Positions 25,684-34,513 of a stretch of DNA of 64,000 nt are shown here, in pieces. Source of the DNA: Gallaecimonas mangrovi (lineage in GTDB: Bacteria > Pseudomonadota > Gammaproteobacteria > Enterobacterales > Gallaecimonadaceae); assembly GCF_003367375.1 (NCBI RefSeq), contig NZ_CP031416.1, forward strand, positions 1,929,501 through 1,993,500. The letters are read 5' to 3'. The position numbers and the translations under genes were made by a program. The notes under the pieces were generated by a model. That model worked only from the letters and a program-made list of their open reading frames with translations, was not told where the DNA came from and ran no database searches. Position 1 is the first letter of the stretch; each line of letters starts with the position of its first letter.

Positions 25684-26163
25684 ATGAATATAAAAAAAGT
25701 TAAAATCCTCTTTGTGTGCATGGGGAATATTTGCCGGTCACCCACAGCGGCAGCGGTGGCGTTAAAGCGCATTAAAAACGCTGGGCTGGAGGTTGATATT
25801 GACTCTGCAGGCACCATTGCCTATCACGCAGGGGAAGGGCCGGACTTGCGAGCAAAGGAAGCGGGGCAGCGCCGAGGCTATGATTTTTCGCAGATGATTG
25901 CGCGCCAGGTGATCAGTGAAGATTTTGTACGCTTTGATTTGCTGCTGGCGATGGATAAGCGCAACTATGGCGACTTAATGAGTCGCTGCCCAGAAAGGCA
26001 CAAGCATAAAGTAAAATTATTGATGGATTATGCGCAGCAGACGCAGCTGAGTGAAGTGCCCGACCCTTATTATGGGGGCGAACAAGGTTTTGAAGACGTT
26101 CTAGACTTGGTTGAAGCCGCTGTTGATGGCTTGATTGCGGCGCTAAAAACAAAAAGCGTGTAA
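25684..26163 (+). CDS. Low-molecular-weight protein-tyrosine phosphatase
   Basis: This 159-residue phosphatase has the P-loop C12-x5-R18 (CMGNICRSP) near the N terminus and the acid/base loop DPYYGG near residue 123, both typical of the LMW-PTP family. Such enzymes act on protein tyrosine kinases (often for capsule synthesis) or other phospho-substrates; no kinase or polysaccharide genes are near. I start it at ATG 25684, where the family alignment begins; the frame is open another 41 codons but those are compositionally unlike the protein. GTG 25681 is an alternative. The ribosome site is weak. It ends at a terminator shared with rne. Confidence 0.88.
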   Translation: MNIKKVKILFVCMGNICRSPTAAAVALKRIKNAGLEVDIDSAGTIAYHAGEGPDLRAKEAGQRRGYDFSQMIARQVISEDFVRFDLLLAMDKRNYGDLMSRCPERHKHKVKLLMDYAQQTQLSEVPDPYYGGEQGFEDVLDLVEAAVDGLIAALKTKSV

Positions 26164-26198
26164 ATAAAAGGCCTTGGTCAGCGTGATAATTGGATAAT

Positions 26199-26227
26199 AA
26201 AAAGGCACCCGAAGGTGCCTTTTTTAC
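26199..26227. terminator. Bidirectional terminator between phosphatase gene and rne
   Basis: AAAGGCACC-CGAA-GGTGCCTTT (26201-26222) has A runs before and T runs after it, between two convergent genes. Confidence 0.88.
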
Positions 26228-26228
26228 T

Positions 26229-29042
26229 TTATAGCTTAGCCATCGGGCTGGAAGCTCTGGAACTCGGGTTGTTGAGTCCGCCTGCCTTACCACTGTGTGA
26301 TACCGCTTCCCTAGCGAATGGTTGCGGGTTGCGTTCCACTTTTGGCAGTGCCACTTCAGCCGGTTTAGTGGTCGGCGCTTGGGCGCGACCTTCTGGCTTA
26401 GCAGCTTTTACCGGTGCAGCTTTCGGTGTTTGCTCTATTTCCACCGGTGCCGCTTCAGGCGTTTCTACTTGCGAAGGCGCAGCTGTTGGCTCGACGCTAG
26501 GTTGTGCGACTGGCTCAACGACTTTCACTTCCGGCTCAACCATTTTTGCAGCGGCTTTATCAACGGCCTCAGGCGGGGTTGATTCAACAGCTTTTGCCTC
26601 ATTTATTACAGCTGGTGTTACCGGTGCTTCGGCTTCAACTTTTGCCACCTCAACGGGCGCTTCCTGAGTTTGCTCCGCTGTCCCAAGATCCAACTCTTGT
26701 TGGCGCTCTGGACGCTGACGGCGATGCCCACGCAGGTGACGCGGACCTCGGCGACGCTGACGGCCATCATCGTCTGTTACTTGTGTTTGAGGGGCGTCCG
26801 CTTGGCTAACCGGTTGCGAAGCGGTGGCGGCTTGCGTCTCCACTTTAGCAACAGGGGCTTCGTTGACGGCTGCTTTCTCAGGCTCAGCAACAACGTCCTT
26901 AACGGCGTGAGTTTCACCTTCGGTGGCACGTACAGACTCGGTCAGTTGGCGGCGTTCACGGCGCGGCTGAACCGGCTTTTCTTTACGCTCAACTTTTTTC
27001 TCGGCCTGCTGCGCTTCAACCGCTGGCTGCTCGTCTTGAGCTTTTTGTTGCTGACGCTTGTCTTTAACGTCTTCCTGACGCTGACGGCGTTTGTTATTGC
27101 GGTCATCCTGGCGACCGTTATCACGGGTCTCCTGGGACTTATCGCTGCGATTATCCGCCTTGTTGTTATTGCTGCGGCGGTCGCGGCGTTCATTGCCGGC
27201 ATCAGCTTTCTGGCGATTATCGTCATTGTTGCGGCCATTGCGTCCTTTTTGCTGACGGCGCGCATCCACACCCTTGCGGTTGTGCTGCTGACGATTGCTA
27301 TTTTCTTTAACCTGAGGTTTGGCCTCGGTTTTTTCAGGCGCACCAAACAATGCTTTGATGATGCGGCTTAATAAACCCGGTTGTGGGGCAGAAGCTGCTT
27401 TCACCTCTTTATTGGGTTTGGCCTTGGCCGAAGGCGCAGGCGCCGCCGGTGCTTGCAAACCTTTAAGGACAGGCTCTTCTTTCTTATGTTTAGAAGCTAC
27501 CGGCGGTACGTAAACCGCTTTGTCTTGCTCGGGCGTTTTCGCCAAGTCGTAAGAGGGGTCTTCAATTTCGTCATCTTCACGGTGACGAATAACCTCGTAA
27601 TGCGGGGTTTCCAGATGCGGGTTAGGCACGATGAAAACGCGAACATCATGGCGCTGCTCAATAAAGCGGATAGCGCCCCGTTTTTCGTTCAACAGGTAAG
27701 CGGCAACGCTGACCGGCACCTGGGCTTCTACCTGGGCGGTGTTGTCTTTTAATGACTCTTCTTCAATTAAGCGAAGAATTGACAGCGCTAGCGACTCGGT
27801 AGAGCGGATAAAACCGGTGCCTACGCAGCGTGGGCAAACGTGGTTTGATGCATCACCTAGCGAAGGGCGAAGGCGCTGACGCGACATCTCCATCAAACCA
27901 AAACGGCTGATCCGGCCCAGTTGCACGCGGGCCCGATCAGCACGTACGGCTTCGCTTAAACGGTTTTCCACTTCCCGTTGATGGCGGGCCGGGGTCATAT
28001 CAATAAAGTCGATAACCACCAAACCGCCTAAATCGCGCAGGCGCAGTTGGCGCGCAATTTCGTCGGCTGCTTCAAGGTTGGTATTAAGCGCGGTTTCTTC
28101 AATATCGCCGCCCTTGGTAGCGCGGGAAGAGTTGATATCAATTGCGGTTAGGGCTTCAGTGGTGTCGATAACAATAGAACCACCAGAAGGCAAACGCACT
28201 TCGCGCTCAAAAGCAGACTCAATTTGCGATTCAATTTGGTAGTAATTGAACAGCGGAATTTCGCCTTTGTATTGTTTCACCCGGTTCAAAAAGTCCGGAC
28301 GCATGGTTTGAATGTGGTTTTTAACCTGCTCAAAAACCCGGGTGTGGTCGATAACGATCTCACCCACGTCACGGCGCAGGTAATCACGAATAGCCCGCAC
28401 AATAACGTTAGATTCTTGGTGAATAAGAAAAGGGGCAGGGCGGCTAGCAGCTGCTTCTTGAACGGCTTGCCAGTGGTGCAGCAGTACATCCAAATCCCAT
28501 TTCAGCTCTTCTGCTGATTTACCCACGCCGGCGGTGCGTACAATCAGGCCCATTCCGTCTGGAAGCTGCAGGCTGGAAAGCGCTTCTTTTAGCTGGGTAC
28601 GCTCGTCGCCCTCGATACGGCGGGAAATGCCACCGGCACGAGGGTTATTAGGCATCAACACCAAATAAGAGCCAGCAAGGCTTAAAAAGGTAGTGAGGGC
28701 CGCGCCCTTGTTACCCCTTTCTTCCTTATCGATTTGAACAATCACCTCTTGGCCTTCTTTCACCACATCTTTGATGTTGGGACGGCCAGAGATTTTTGCG
28801 CCATCGATAAAGTAGTCGCGGGCAATTTCTTTTAACGGAAGGAAACCATGACGTTCGGCGCCGTAATCGACAAAAGCCGCTTCTAGGCTGGGTTCAACGC
28901 GAGTGATTTTACCTTTATAAATGTTGGCTTTTTTTTGTTCGTGACCAGGGTGTTCGATATCCAGATCATAAAGTTTCTGGCCGTCCACCAAAGCCACCCG
29001 CAACTCTTCAGCTTGAGTTGCGTTGATTAGCATTCTTTTCAT
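26229..29042 (-). CDS. rne: Ribonuclease E
   Basis: RNase E is the endonuclease that starts mRNA decay, matures rRNA and tRNA, and scaffolds the degradosome. The protein is 937 residues. The catalytic half (about 1-510) holds an S1 domain ([25 protein letters not shown]), the 5'-sensor/RNase H region, DNase I-like region with AIDINS and IDFIDM metal ligands, and the zinc-link CPRCVGTG. The C-terminal half is disordered, first Arg/Gln/Asn/Asp-rich (RNA binding) then Ala/Val/Pro/Glu-rich, ending with a short conserved-type block [10 protein letters not shown], the likely PNPase-binding end. I start at ATG 29042 ([10 protein letters not shown]) and not at the upstream in-frame ATG. A leader of about 340 bases with hairpins precedes it. 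Confidence 0.97.
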   Translation of the reverse strand: MKRMLINATQAEELRVALVDGQKLYDLDIEHPGHEQKKANIYKGKITRVEPSLEAAFVDYGAERHGFLPLKEIARDYFIDGAKISGRPNIKDVVKEGQEVIVQIDKEERGNKGAALTTFLSLAGSYLVLMPNNPRAGGISRRIEGDERTQLKEALSSLQLPDGMGLIVRTAGVGKSAEELKWDLDVLLHHWQAVQEAAASRPAPFLIHQESNVIVRAIRDYLRRDVGEIVIDHTRVFEQVKNHIQTMRPDFLNRVKQYKGEIPLFNYYQIESQIESAFEREVRLPSGGSIVIDTTEALTAIDINSSRATKGGDIEETALNTNLEAADEIARQLRLRDLGGLVVIDFIDMTPARHQREVENRLSEAVRADRARVQLGRISRFGLMEMSRQRLRPSLGDASNHVCPRCVGTGFIRSTESLALSILRLIEEESLKDNTAQVEAQVPVSVAAYLLNEKRGAIRFIEQRHDVRVFIVPNPHLETPHYEVIRHREDDEIEDPSYDLAKTPEQDKAVYVPPVASKHKKEEPVLKGLQAPAAPAPSAKAKPNKEVKAASAPQPGLLSRIIKALFGAPEKTEAKPQVKENSNRQQHNRKGVDARRQQKGRNGRNNDDNRQKADAGNERRDRRSNNNKADNRSDKSQETRDNGRQDDRNNKRRQRQEDVKDKRQQQKAQDEQPAVEAQQAEKKVERKEKPVQPRRERRQLTESVRATEGETHAVKDVVAEPEKAAVNEAPVAKVETQAATASQPVSQADAPQTQVTDDDGRQRRRGPRHLRGHRRQRPERQQELDLGTAEQTQEAPVEVAKVEAEAPVTPAVINEAKAVESTPPEAVDKAAAKMVEPEVKVVEPVAQPSVEPTAAPSQVETPEAAPVEIEQTPKAAPVKAAKPEGRAQAPTTKPAEVALPKVERNPQPFAREAVSHSGKAGGLNNPSSRASSPMAKL

Positions 29043-29383
29043 AAGTGACTCATTACCTTGTAATGGCCACAGCACTCACAGTGACTGAGTGCGCATCCTC
29101 TGGGCCTGGCCCCGTGCAGGTCTATCGTACAGCCTCACGGCTGGGTAAAGGTTGGGGCGCGCTCGGCGTTTCCACTTGTTATTCGTTTGAACGATGTCTG
29201 GTGAATGGACAATCTGTTGTCCGAGGAATAGTTCACCAAAAAGGCATCCAGTCGTTTTGCAAGTCCAGTGACGCGCACTTAATCGGCGCGAAGCTGTGCC
29301 TTTTTCAATATCAAAGCTCGGTAATTGACCAAACTCTGTAAATTCATATGGCCTGATACATCATAGTCGATGCAGGCTTGCGT
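29043..29383 (-). promoter_or_regulatory. Long structured 5' leader of rne
   Basis: Reading toward rne, the leader contains a compound hairpin: GGTGAA (29237-29232) pairs with TTCACC (29205-29200) and encloses GGACAA-CAGA-TTGTCC (29222-29207). Nearer the start codon is CACTCA-N7-TGAGTG. In E. coli the 361-base rne leader holds a hairpin by which RNase E lowers its own mRNA, so the same kind of feedback is likely here. No ORF with support lies in this stretch. Confidence 0.55.
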
Positions 29384-29413
29384 ATTATCTCATTGAATCA
29401 AGAATTTCAGCAA
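29384..29413 (-). promoter_or_regulatory. Candidate rne promoter
   Basis: On the minus strand TTGCTG (29413-29408), an 18-base spacer and GATAAT (29389-29384). The distance to the start codon gives a leader of about 335 bases. Confidence 0.4.
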
Positions 29414-29415
29414 GC

Positions 29416-29445
29416 TTACTGCGGCCATTTTCGCTGTGGTAGAAT
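29416..29445 (+). promoter_or_regulatory. rluC promoter, start point next to the start codon
   Basis: TTACTG (29416-29421), an 18-base spacer and TAGAAT (29440-29445). The expected transcription start, about seven bases after the -10, is only a few bases before the rluC ATG at 29455. No ribosome binding site lies between them. Confidence 0.5.
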
Positions 29446-29454
29446 GCGCGCCCT

Positions 29455-30417
29455 ATGAGCACAGCCAATAACACCGCCACAGTGCAGTATGTGGCCGTTG
29501 ATCCGGATCTTGCCGGCCAACGCATTGATAACTTCTTAAGGACCTTCCTCAAGGGAGTGCCTAAGAGCCTCATTTACCGTGTTTTACGCAAGGGCGAGGT
29601 GCGGGTCAACAAAAAGCGCGTAAAACCGGACTATAAACTGGCTGCCGGTGACGAAGTGCGCATTCCGCCGTTGAGAGTGGCAGAAGAAAAAGCGCTGCCC
29701 AATGCCAATCTAAGCCAGGTTTCCCGGCTTAATGATTGCGTGCTTTACGAAGACGACTATTTGATGGTGGTTAATAAGCCAACGGGGCTGGCTGTGCATG
29801 GTGGCTCGGGTTTGTCGTTTGGGCTGATTGAAGGCTTAAGAGCGCTTCGCCCTGACGCGCGCTTTTTAGAGCTGGTACATCGGTTGGACCGCGATACATC
29901 AGGCTGCATCCTAATTGCCAAAAAGCGCTCGGCCCTGCGCGGCTTGCATCAGGCCCTTCGCGAGAAAACCATGCAAAAAGATTATCTATGTTTGGTGCGA
30001 GGTGATTGGCCGGGTAATAAAAAGGTCATTCGCGCGCCGCTGTTAAAAAACACCTTGCAGTCGGGCGAGCGAGTGGTGCGGGTAGACACCGAGGGGAAAC
30101 CCTGTGAAACCCGTTTTAAAGTAGAGCGCCGTTTTGCGGGTATGGCGACCTTAGTGAATGCTTTTCCGGTAACGGGTCGTACTCACCAAATTAGGGTGCA
30201 TACCTTGCACGCCGGTCACCCCATTGCCGGTGATGACAAATATGGCGACAAAGATTTTGACGCACGTTTAAAGGCCCAAGGTCTCGACCGTTTAATGCTC
30301 CATGCTTGGCATCTTTCTTTTGATCACCCCAATAAAGAAGGTGAAAGGATTTCGGTCACTGCGAAACCCGATGGTAGCTTTGCCGCCTTAGTGCAGACCT
30401 TGGAGAAAAACTGTTGA
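29455..30417 (+). CDS. rluC: 23S rRNA pseudouridine(955/2504/2580) synthase
   Basis: RluC converts three uridines of 23S rRNA to pseudouridine. The 320-residue protein has an N-terminal S4 RNA-binding domain (about 20-80, RIDNFLRTFLKGVPKSLIYRVLRKGEVRVN) and a RluA-family catalytic domain with HRLDRDTSG (142-150, nucleophile D145) and TGRTHQIRVH. The position back-to-back with rne is the same as in E. coli. The ATG lies within about ten bases of the predicted -10, so the mRNA would be close to leaderless. The downstream HAD gene starts inside its stop codon (TTGA). Confidence 0.95.
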   Translation: MSTANNTATVQYVAVDPDLAGQRIDNFLRTFLKGVPKSLIYRVLRKGEVRVNKKRVKPDYKLAAGDEVRIPPLRVAEEKALPNANLSQVSRLNDCVLYEDDYLMVVNKPTGLAVHGGSGLSFGLIEGLRALRPDARFLELVHRLDRDTSGCILIAKKRSALRGLHQALREKTMQKDYLCLVRGDWPGNKKVIRAPLLKNTLQSGERVVRVDTEGKPCETRFKVERRFAGMATLVNAFPVTGRTHQIRVHTLHAGHPIAGDDKYGDKDFDARLKAQGLDRLMLHAWHLSFDHPNKEGERISVTAKPDGSFAALVQTLEKNC

Positions 30418-31055
30418 GTGATATCGAATTAGTGGTTTTTGATTGGGACGGCACCCTGATGAATTCGGTTGGCCGAATTGTATCAAGCATGCAAGAAACG
30501 GCCAGAGCACTGCAGCTACAAGAGCCCACTGAAGAAGCTGTGCGCAATATTATCGGGCTCAGTTTGGGGCCTGCATTTGACCAGCTTTTCCCCGGGCTTA
30601 ATCAAAAAGGCCGGGATGAACTGTTGGCCGTTTACCGCGACCAGTACGTTGAACTCAACCCAACGCCAACGCCGCTTTTTCCTGGTGTTAATGACATGCT
30701 GGTTGAGCTGAAAAACACCGGTAAAACCTTGGCCGTTGCCACCGGTAAAGCCCGGGCCGGGCTCGACCGCGTTTTTGGTGCTACCGGGCTGGCGCCGCTT
30801 TTTACCACTACTCGTACTGCCGACGATGCGAAATCAAAACCGCACCCCGATATGCTCGAACAAATCCTTGCTGAAACCGGCATCGATGCAGACAAGGCGC
30901 TGATGATTGGTGATTCGGTGCTGGATATTGGCATGGCAAAAGCGGCAGGAATGCGCGCCATGGGAGTAACCTTTGGTGTCCATGGCGGCGAAAAGCTAAA
31001 AGCGGCCGGTGCTGATGCCCTGATCGATGACTGGCGCTGCTGGGCTCTTGCCTAA
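30414..31055 (+). CDS. HAD-IA family phosphatase, Gph-like
   Basis: This 213-residue HAD hydrolase has motif I FDWDGTL (D10, D12), a helical cap, motif II AVATGKA, the motif III lysine in KSKPHPD and motif IV IGDSVLDIGMAKAAG. It resembles phosphoglycolate phosphatase/beta-phosphoglucomutase relatives, and the exact substrate is not decidable. It begins with TTG overlapping the rluC stop, so it is translationally coupled; a rluC-HAD pair recurs in Shewanella and Vibrio. It is convergent with yceF with a four-base stop overlap (CTAA). Confidence 0.85.
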   Translation: MSDIELVVFDWDGTLMNSVGRIVSSMQETARALQLQEPTEEAVRNIIGLSLGPAFDQLFPGLNQKGRDELLAVYRDQYVELNPTPTPLFPGVNDMLVELKNTGKTLAVATGKARAGLDRVFGATGLAPLFTTTRTADDAKSKPHPDMLEQILAETGIDADKALMIGDSVLDIGMAKAAGMRAMGVTFGVHGGEKLKAAGADALIDDWRCWALA

Positions 31056-31633
31056 TCTAAAGGGCCTGCACCTTCGGCTTCGAGCATGGCGGTAAGGGCA
31101 ATTAGTGGTAAACCAATCAGGGCATTAGGGTCACGGCCAGTTAAGCGTTCAAAAAGCGCAATACCTAACCCTTCACATTTAAAGGCACCGGCACACCAGA
31201 AGGGTTGCTCTTTATCAACATAGTGCTCGATTTGTCGCTGAGTCAGCGTTCTAAACACCACTTCAAAAGGCTCAACGGTGGATTGGCAATGGCCGGTTTG
31301 GCTGTTGAAAAGGGCAAGGCCGGTGTAAAAAGTTACGGTTTTACCCGCCGCTGCCTGTAACTGCGCCACCGCATTTTCTCGGTTGAGCGGTTTTCCACAT
31401 ATTTGCCCTTCGACTACGCACAACTGATCGGAGCCGATAACAAGGGCAGGGCGGGCAGCTATTTTTGCAGCCGCTTGGGCTTTTTCAATGGCGAGACGCT
31501 CTACTAGCGCGGTAATTGACTCACCGGGCTTTGGGGTTTCGTCTATATTTGGGCTGATAACGTCGAAGCCGGTTGTGAGTTTTTTAAGCAACTGCTGCCG
31601 AAATTCTGAGCTGGACCCTAAAATTACGTCCAT
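31052..31633 (-). CDS. yceF: 7-methyl-GTP pyrophosphatase YceF, Maf family
   Basis: This 193-residue nucleotide pyrophosphatase of the Maf fold hydrolyses modified NTPs, m7GTP in the E. coli YceF subgroup (194 residues). Visible family blocks are ILGSSSEFRQQLL at the start, NIDETPKPGES, the catalytic GSDQ with the acidic residue, GKPLNRENA, TFYTGLALF and the closing GRDPNALIGLPLIAL. I use ATG 31633 (MDVILGSS), since the open frame extends 29 codons further without family similarity; AGGT lies before it. It is divergent from yceD, as in E. coli. Confidence 0.93.
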   Translation of the reverse strand: MDVILGSSSEFRQQLLKKLTTGFDVISPNIDETPKPGESITALVERLAIEKAQAAAKIAARPALVIGSDQLCVVEGQICGKPLNRENAVAQLQAAAGKTVTFYTGLALFNSQTGHCQSTVEPFEVVFRTLTQRQIEHYVDKEQPFWCAGAFKCEGLGIALFERLTGRDPNALIGLPLIALTAMLEAEGAGPLD

Positions 31634-31747
31634 GACATACCTATTTATCTTCACTTGTACTGCTATTTTCACGTAAAATGACTCGACAAAACAGGCCGTG
31701 TAACGGCTTTGTTTGATCATGGGCCCGTCAGGGCCTGTTGGCTTTTT

Positions 31748-31776
31748 TTGACAGGGACTTAGGTCCCGAGTAAGAT
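31748..31776 (+). promoter_or_regulatory. Strong promoter of the yceD-rpmF-plsX-fab operon
   Basis: TTGACA (31748-31753), exactly 17 bases, and TAAGAT (31771-31776). Transcription would begin about three bases before the yceD ATG at 31786, so the first cistron appears to be nearly leaderless. Confidence 0.7.
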
Positions 31777-31785
31777 GCGCGCCTT

Positions 31786-32307
31786 ATGCGAAAAGTTAAG
31801 CTGCCCTTAACTCTCGATCCGGTTAAAGCTGCACAGCGTCGTGATGATTACGACGGTGTGGTGCCGGTGACCGAATTGACGCGTTTGATGGAATTGTCAC
31901 TGACCCGGCAGGGTGAAGTGGACGTACAGTTACATTGTGGTGTTGACCCCCAGGGGTTGGTCTTTACCGAAGGTAAAGCCGCCGTGGAGCTTGAGCTGGA
32001 GTGCCAGCGCTGCAATAAGCCGATGTCCTTCCTCGCAGAGGTAAACTTCGCCTATACGCCAGTTTTTGCCAAAACCGTAATAGAAGAGCTCCCGGAAGCT
32101 TATGAGCCTGTCGATTTCGATGAAAACGGTGAGATCGACCTGCGAAAGCTGATTGAAGATGAATTGATCCTGGCACTGCCCTTGGTCGCAATGCATGCTG
32201 AAGACCAGTGTGCAGTGTCGTCGTCTGAAATGAGTTTTGGCAAGATCGCACCTGCTGATGAGCGTCCGAATCCCTTTGCTGTTCTTGAACAGTTAAAGAA
32301 GAAGTGA
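31786..32307 (+). CDS. yceD: 23S rRNA accumulation protein YceD (DUF177)
   Basis: This 173-residue protein of the DUF177 family is linked in bacteria and plants to the accumulation of 23S rRNA; its mechanism is unknown. The family signature is present: a CQRC pair (ELECQRCNKPM) in the middle and, near the C terminus, HAEDQC, which could make a small metal site, then a tail with PFAVLEQLK. It is the first gene before rpmF, an arrangement conserved from E. coli to Gram-positives. No Shine-Dalgarno is visible because the promoter runs up to the ATG. Confidence 0.92.
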   Translation: MRKVKLPLTLDPVKAAQRRDDYDGVVPVTELTRLMELSLTRQGEVDVQLHCGVDPQGLVFTEGKAAVELELECQRCNKPMSFLAEVNFAYTPVFAKTVIEELPEAYEPVDFDENGEIDLRKLIEDELILALPLVAMHAEDQCAVSSSEMSFGKIAPADERPNPFAVLEQLKKK

Positions 32308-32330
32308 TCACGATTTAAGGAGACTAGTCA

Positions 32331-32498
32331 ATGGCCGTTCAACAGAACCGTAAAACCCGGTCCAAGCGTGGTATGCGTCGCTCTCACGATGCGCTTACCT
32401 CTGCTAGCCTGTCTGTGGATAAGACTTCCGGTGAAACTCACCGTCGTCACCACGTGACTGCCGACGGTTTTTACCGTGGCAAGAAGGTCATCGGTTAA
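32331..32498 (+). CDS. rpmF: 50S ribosomal protein L32
   Basis: This 55-residue ribosomal protein begins [20 protein letters not shown] and ends RGKKVIG. Length and sequence match gammaproteobacterial L32 (57 in E. coli), including the [11 protein letters not shown] centre; it is the zinc-free form, with no cysteines. A good AAGGAG site lies eight bases upstream (32317-32322). It sits 23 bases after yceD in a conserved order before plsX, which links ribosome and lipid synthesis in one transcript. Confidence 0.97.
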   Translation: MAVQQNRKTRSKRGMRRSHDALTSASLSVDKTSGETHRRHHVTADGFYRGKKVIG

Positions 32499-32513
32499 GC
32501 ACCGGTTACTGAC

Positions 32514-33536
32514 TTGCAAGCGTTTACCATAGCGGTAGATGCCATGGGCGGGGACCTAGGCCCCGCCGTAACAGTGCCCGCCATAGCGCGGGCACTGCTG
32601 CTTTACCCCTCTCTGTCTATCCGCTTATTTGTCTGCGGCGATATCAGCAGTGATATTCGCGCCGCCGGACTTGAAAATCATCCACGGTTATTACTCGTTT
32701 CGGCCGCCTGTACTGTGGGTATGGACGAGCGTCCATCCAGCGCCTTGCGTAGCAAACGGGACTCCAGTATGGGAGAAGCCGTTAAAGATGTTGCTGACGG
32801 TCAATCTCAGGCCTGTGTCAGTGCGGGTAATACCGGTGCCTTGATGGCATTGTCCCGTCACTTTTTGAAAACCTTACCGGGTATTGACCGGCCCGCCATT
32901 GTGTCAGCCATGCCGGCGGTGAATGGTAAACGGGTGTACATGCTGGATTTAGGGGCCAACGTTGCCTGTGATTCGGAAACCCTTTATCAATTCGCCGTGA
33001 TGGGGGCTGCCATGGCCCGCACCGTTGAGCAGATCTCATCACCCAAGGTGGCGTTACTGAATATCGGCGAAGAAGAAGTGAAAGGGAACGATCAGGTGCG
33101 TCACGCTGCTAACTTGCTGCAAGATGCTGCCAGCATTAATTACATTGGCTATTTGGAAGGCCACGACATCTTCTCTGGTAAGGCAGACGTCATTGTCTGT
33201 GACGGTTTCGTTGGCAATGTGACGCTCAAAACCTGCGAAGGTATCGCGCAATTCTTTTTGAACCAGCTCAGAGAGAGCTTCGGGCAAAGTCTCTGGGGAC
33301 GAGTATTAGGTTGGATGATCCGGCCTTTTATTAGAAAGGTTTACGCTCGAGTGAACCCCGACCAGTACAACGGGGCCAGTCTGGTAGGATTGCGCGGTAT
33401 TGTCGTGAAAAGCCACGGGAATGCCGGCATTGATGCTTTCTTTAATGCGATAGAGCAGGCTGTGCACAGCGCAGAGCGACATTTGCCTGATGGCATTGAA
33501 AGCAGCATCGGCACCGTTTTATTGGACAAGCACTGA
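32514..33536 (+). CDS. plsX: Phosphate acyltransferase PlsX
   Basis: PlsX makes acyl-phosphate from acyl-ACP for phospholipid synthesis. The 340-residue protein shows [10 protein letters not shown] at the N terminus, [25 protein letters not shown] and [11 protein letters not shown]. The start codon is probably TTG at 32514: the first in-frame ATG is inside the conserved DAMGGD motif and would destroy it. The ribosome site is poor, which together with TTG suggests low or coupled translation after rpmF, 15 bases upstream. fabH follows after seven bases. Confidence 0.94.
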   Translation: MQAFTIAVDAMGGDLGPAVTVPAIARALLLYPSLSIRLFVCGDISSDIRAAGLENHPRLLLVSAACTVGMDERPSSALRSKRDSSMGEAVKDVADGQSQACVSAGNTGALMALSRHFLKTLPGIDRPAIVSAMPAVNGKRVYMLDLGANVACDSETLYQFAVMGAAMARTVEQISSPKVALLNIGEEEVKGNDQVRHAANLLQDAASINYIGYLEGHDIFSGKADVIVCDGFVGNVTLKTCEGIAQFFLNQLRESFGQSLWGRVLGWMIRPFIRKVYARVNPDQYNGASLVGLRGIVVKSHGNAGIDAFFNAIEQAVHSAERHLPDGIESSIGTVLLDKH

Positions 33537-33543
33537 GCCTTAC

Positions 33544-34497
33544 ATGCATTCAAAAATTCTGGGTACAGGTAGTTATTTGCCTGGTAAGGTGCGCACCAAC
33601 GCCGATTTAGAAGCGATGGTGGAAACCAGCGACCAGTGGATCGTTGAGCGCACCGGGATCAGCGAGCGTCGTATCGCCGCTGAAGATGAAACTGTCATTA
33701 CTCTCGCCGTTCCTGCCGCAAAGGCCGCTATTGAAGCTGCTGGCATTGATGCGAGCGATATCGACCTTATCGTTTTTGCTACCACCTCGGCTCCCCATGC
33801 ATTTCCCTCTGCAGCCTGCTGGCTGCAAGCCGAGCTTGGCCTGACCGGTATCGGTGCCTTTGATGTGGGCGCTGCTTGCTCTGGCTTTACCTACGGCCTG
33901 ACCATTGCTGACCAATTTATTCGCGCCGGCAGTGCCAAAAAGGTACTGGTAGTCGGGGCTGATGTCCTTTCCAAGCTCTGTAACCCTGAAGACCGCTCTA
34001 CCATTATTTTATTTGGCGATGGTGCCGGTGCTGTTGTTTTAGGCGCTAGCGAAGAGCCGGGTATTTTGGGCAGCTGTATTCATGCCGATGGCCATTATGG
34101 CGATCTGTTATGTGCGCCGCATGCCAGCCGGGTCAAGCAAGAAGCGGATGCCTGGTTGCAAATGAAAGGCAACGAAGTATTCAAAGTGGCGGTCACTAAG
34201 CTTGCACATGTGGTTACCGAGATCCTCGAAGACAATCAACTTGAAAAACAAGACATTGATTGGCTGGTGCCTCATCAGGCTAACCTTAGGATCATCAATG
34301 CCACCGCTAAAAAATTAAGCATGGGTATGGACCGGGTCGTGGTGAACCTCGACAAATACGGTAATACCTCTGCGGCGTCGGTTCCTGTTGCCTTGGACGA
34401 GGCAGTCAGGGACGGACGTATTCAACGCGGGCAACTCCTGCTGCTGGAAGCCTTTGGCGCTGGCTTTGCATGGGGCGCAGCCCTGGTTCGTTACTAA
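33544..34497 (+). CDS. fabH: Beta-ketoacyl-ACP synthase III
   Basis: FabH starts fatty acid synthesis by condensing acetyl-CoA with malonyl-ACP. The protein is 317 residues, identical in length to E. coli FabH. The catalytic triad sits at the same positions: C112 in GAACSGF, His at about 244 in VPHQAN, and Asn at about 274 in YGNTSAAS. I chose ATG 33544 ([14 protein letters not shown]) over an upstream in-frame start that overlaps plsX by some 16 codons and lacks similarity. Order plsX-fabH-fabD-fabG-acpP-fabF is as in E. coli. Confidence 0.96.
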   Translation: MHSKILGTGSYLPGKVRTNADLEAMVETSDQWIVERTGISERRIAAEDETVITLAVPAAKAAIEAAGIDASDIDLIVFATTSAPHAFPSAACWLQAELGLTGIGAFDVGAACSGFTYGLTIADQFIRAGSAKKVLVVGADVLSKLCNPEDRSTIILFGDGAGAVVLGASEEPGILGSCIHADGHYGDLLCAPHASRVKQEADAWLQMKGNEVFKVAVTKLAHVVTEILEDNQLEKQDIDWLVPHQANLRIINATAKKLSMGMDRVVVNLDKYGNTSAASVPVALDEAVRDGRIQRGQLLLLEAFGAGFAWGAALVRY

Positions 34498-34513
34498 TAA
34501 GGCGCAATAAAAG

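Noticed and set aside
26670-27371. Hydrophobic 233-residue plus-strand frame inside rne
   Set aside because: It is the antisense of the Arg/Asn/Asp-rich disordered tail of RNase E, which reads as Leu/Val/Ile on the other strand, so the apparent membrane protein is an artefact.
29045-29341. 98-residue plus-strand frame in the rne-rluC gap
   Set aside because: It lies in the rne leader on the opposite strand, lacks a ribosome site and family features, and is Ser/Cys/Arg-rich without pattern.
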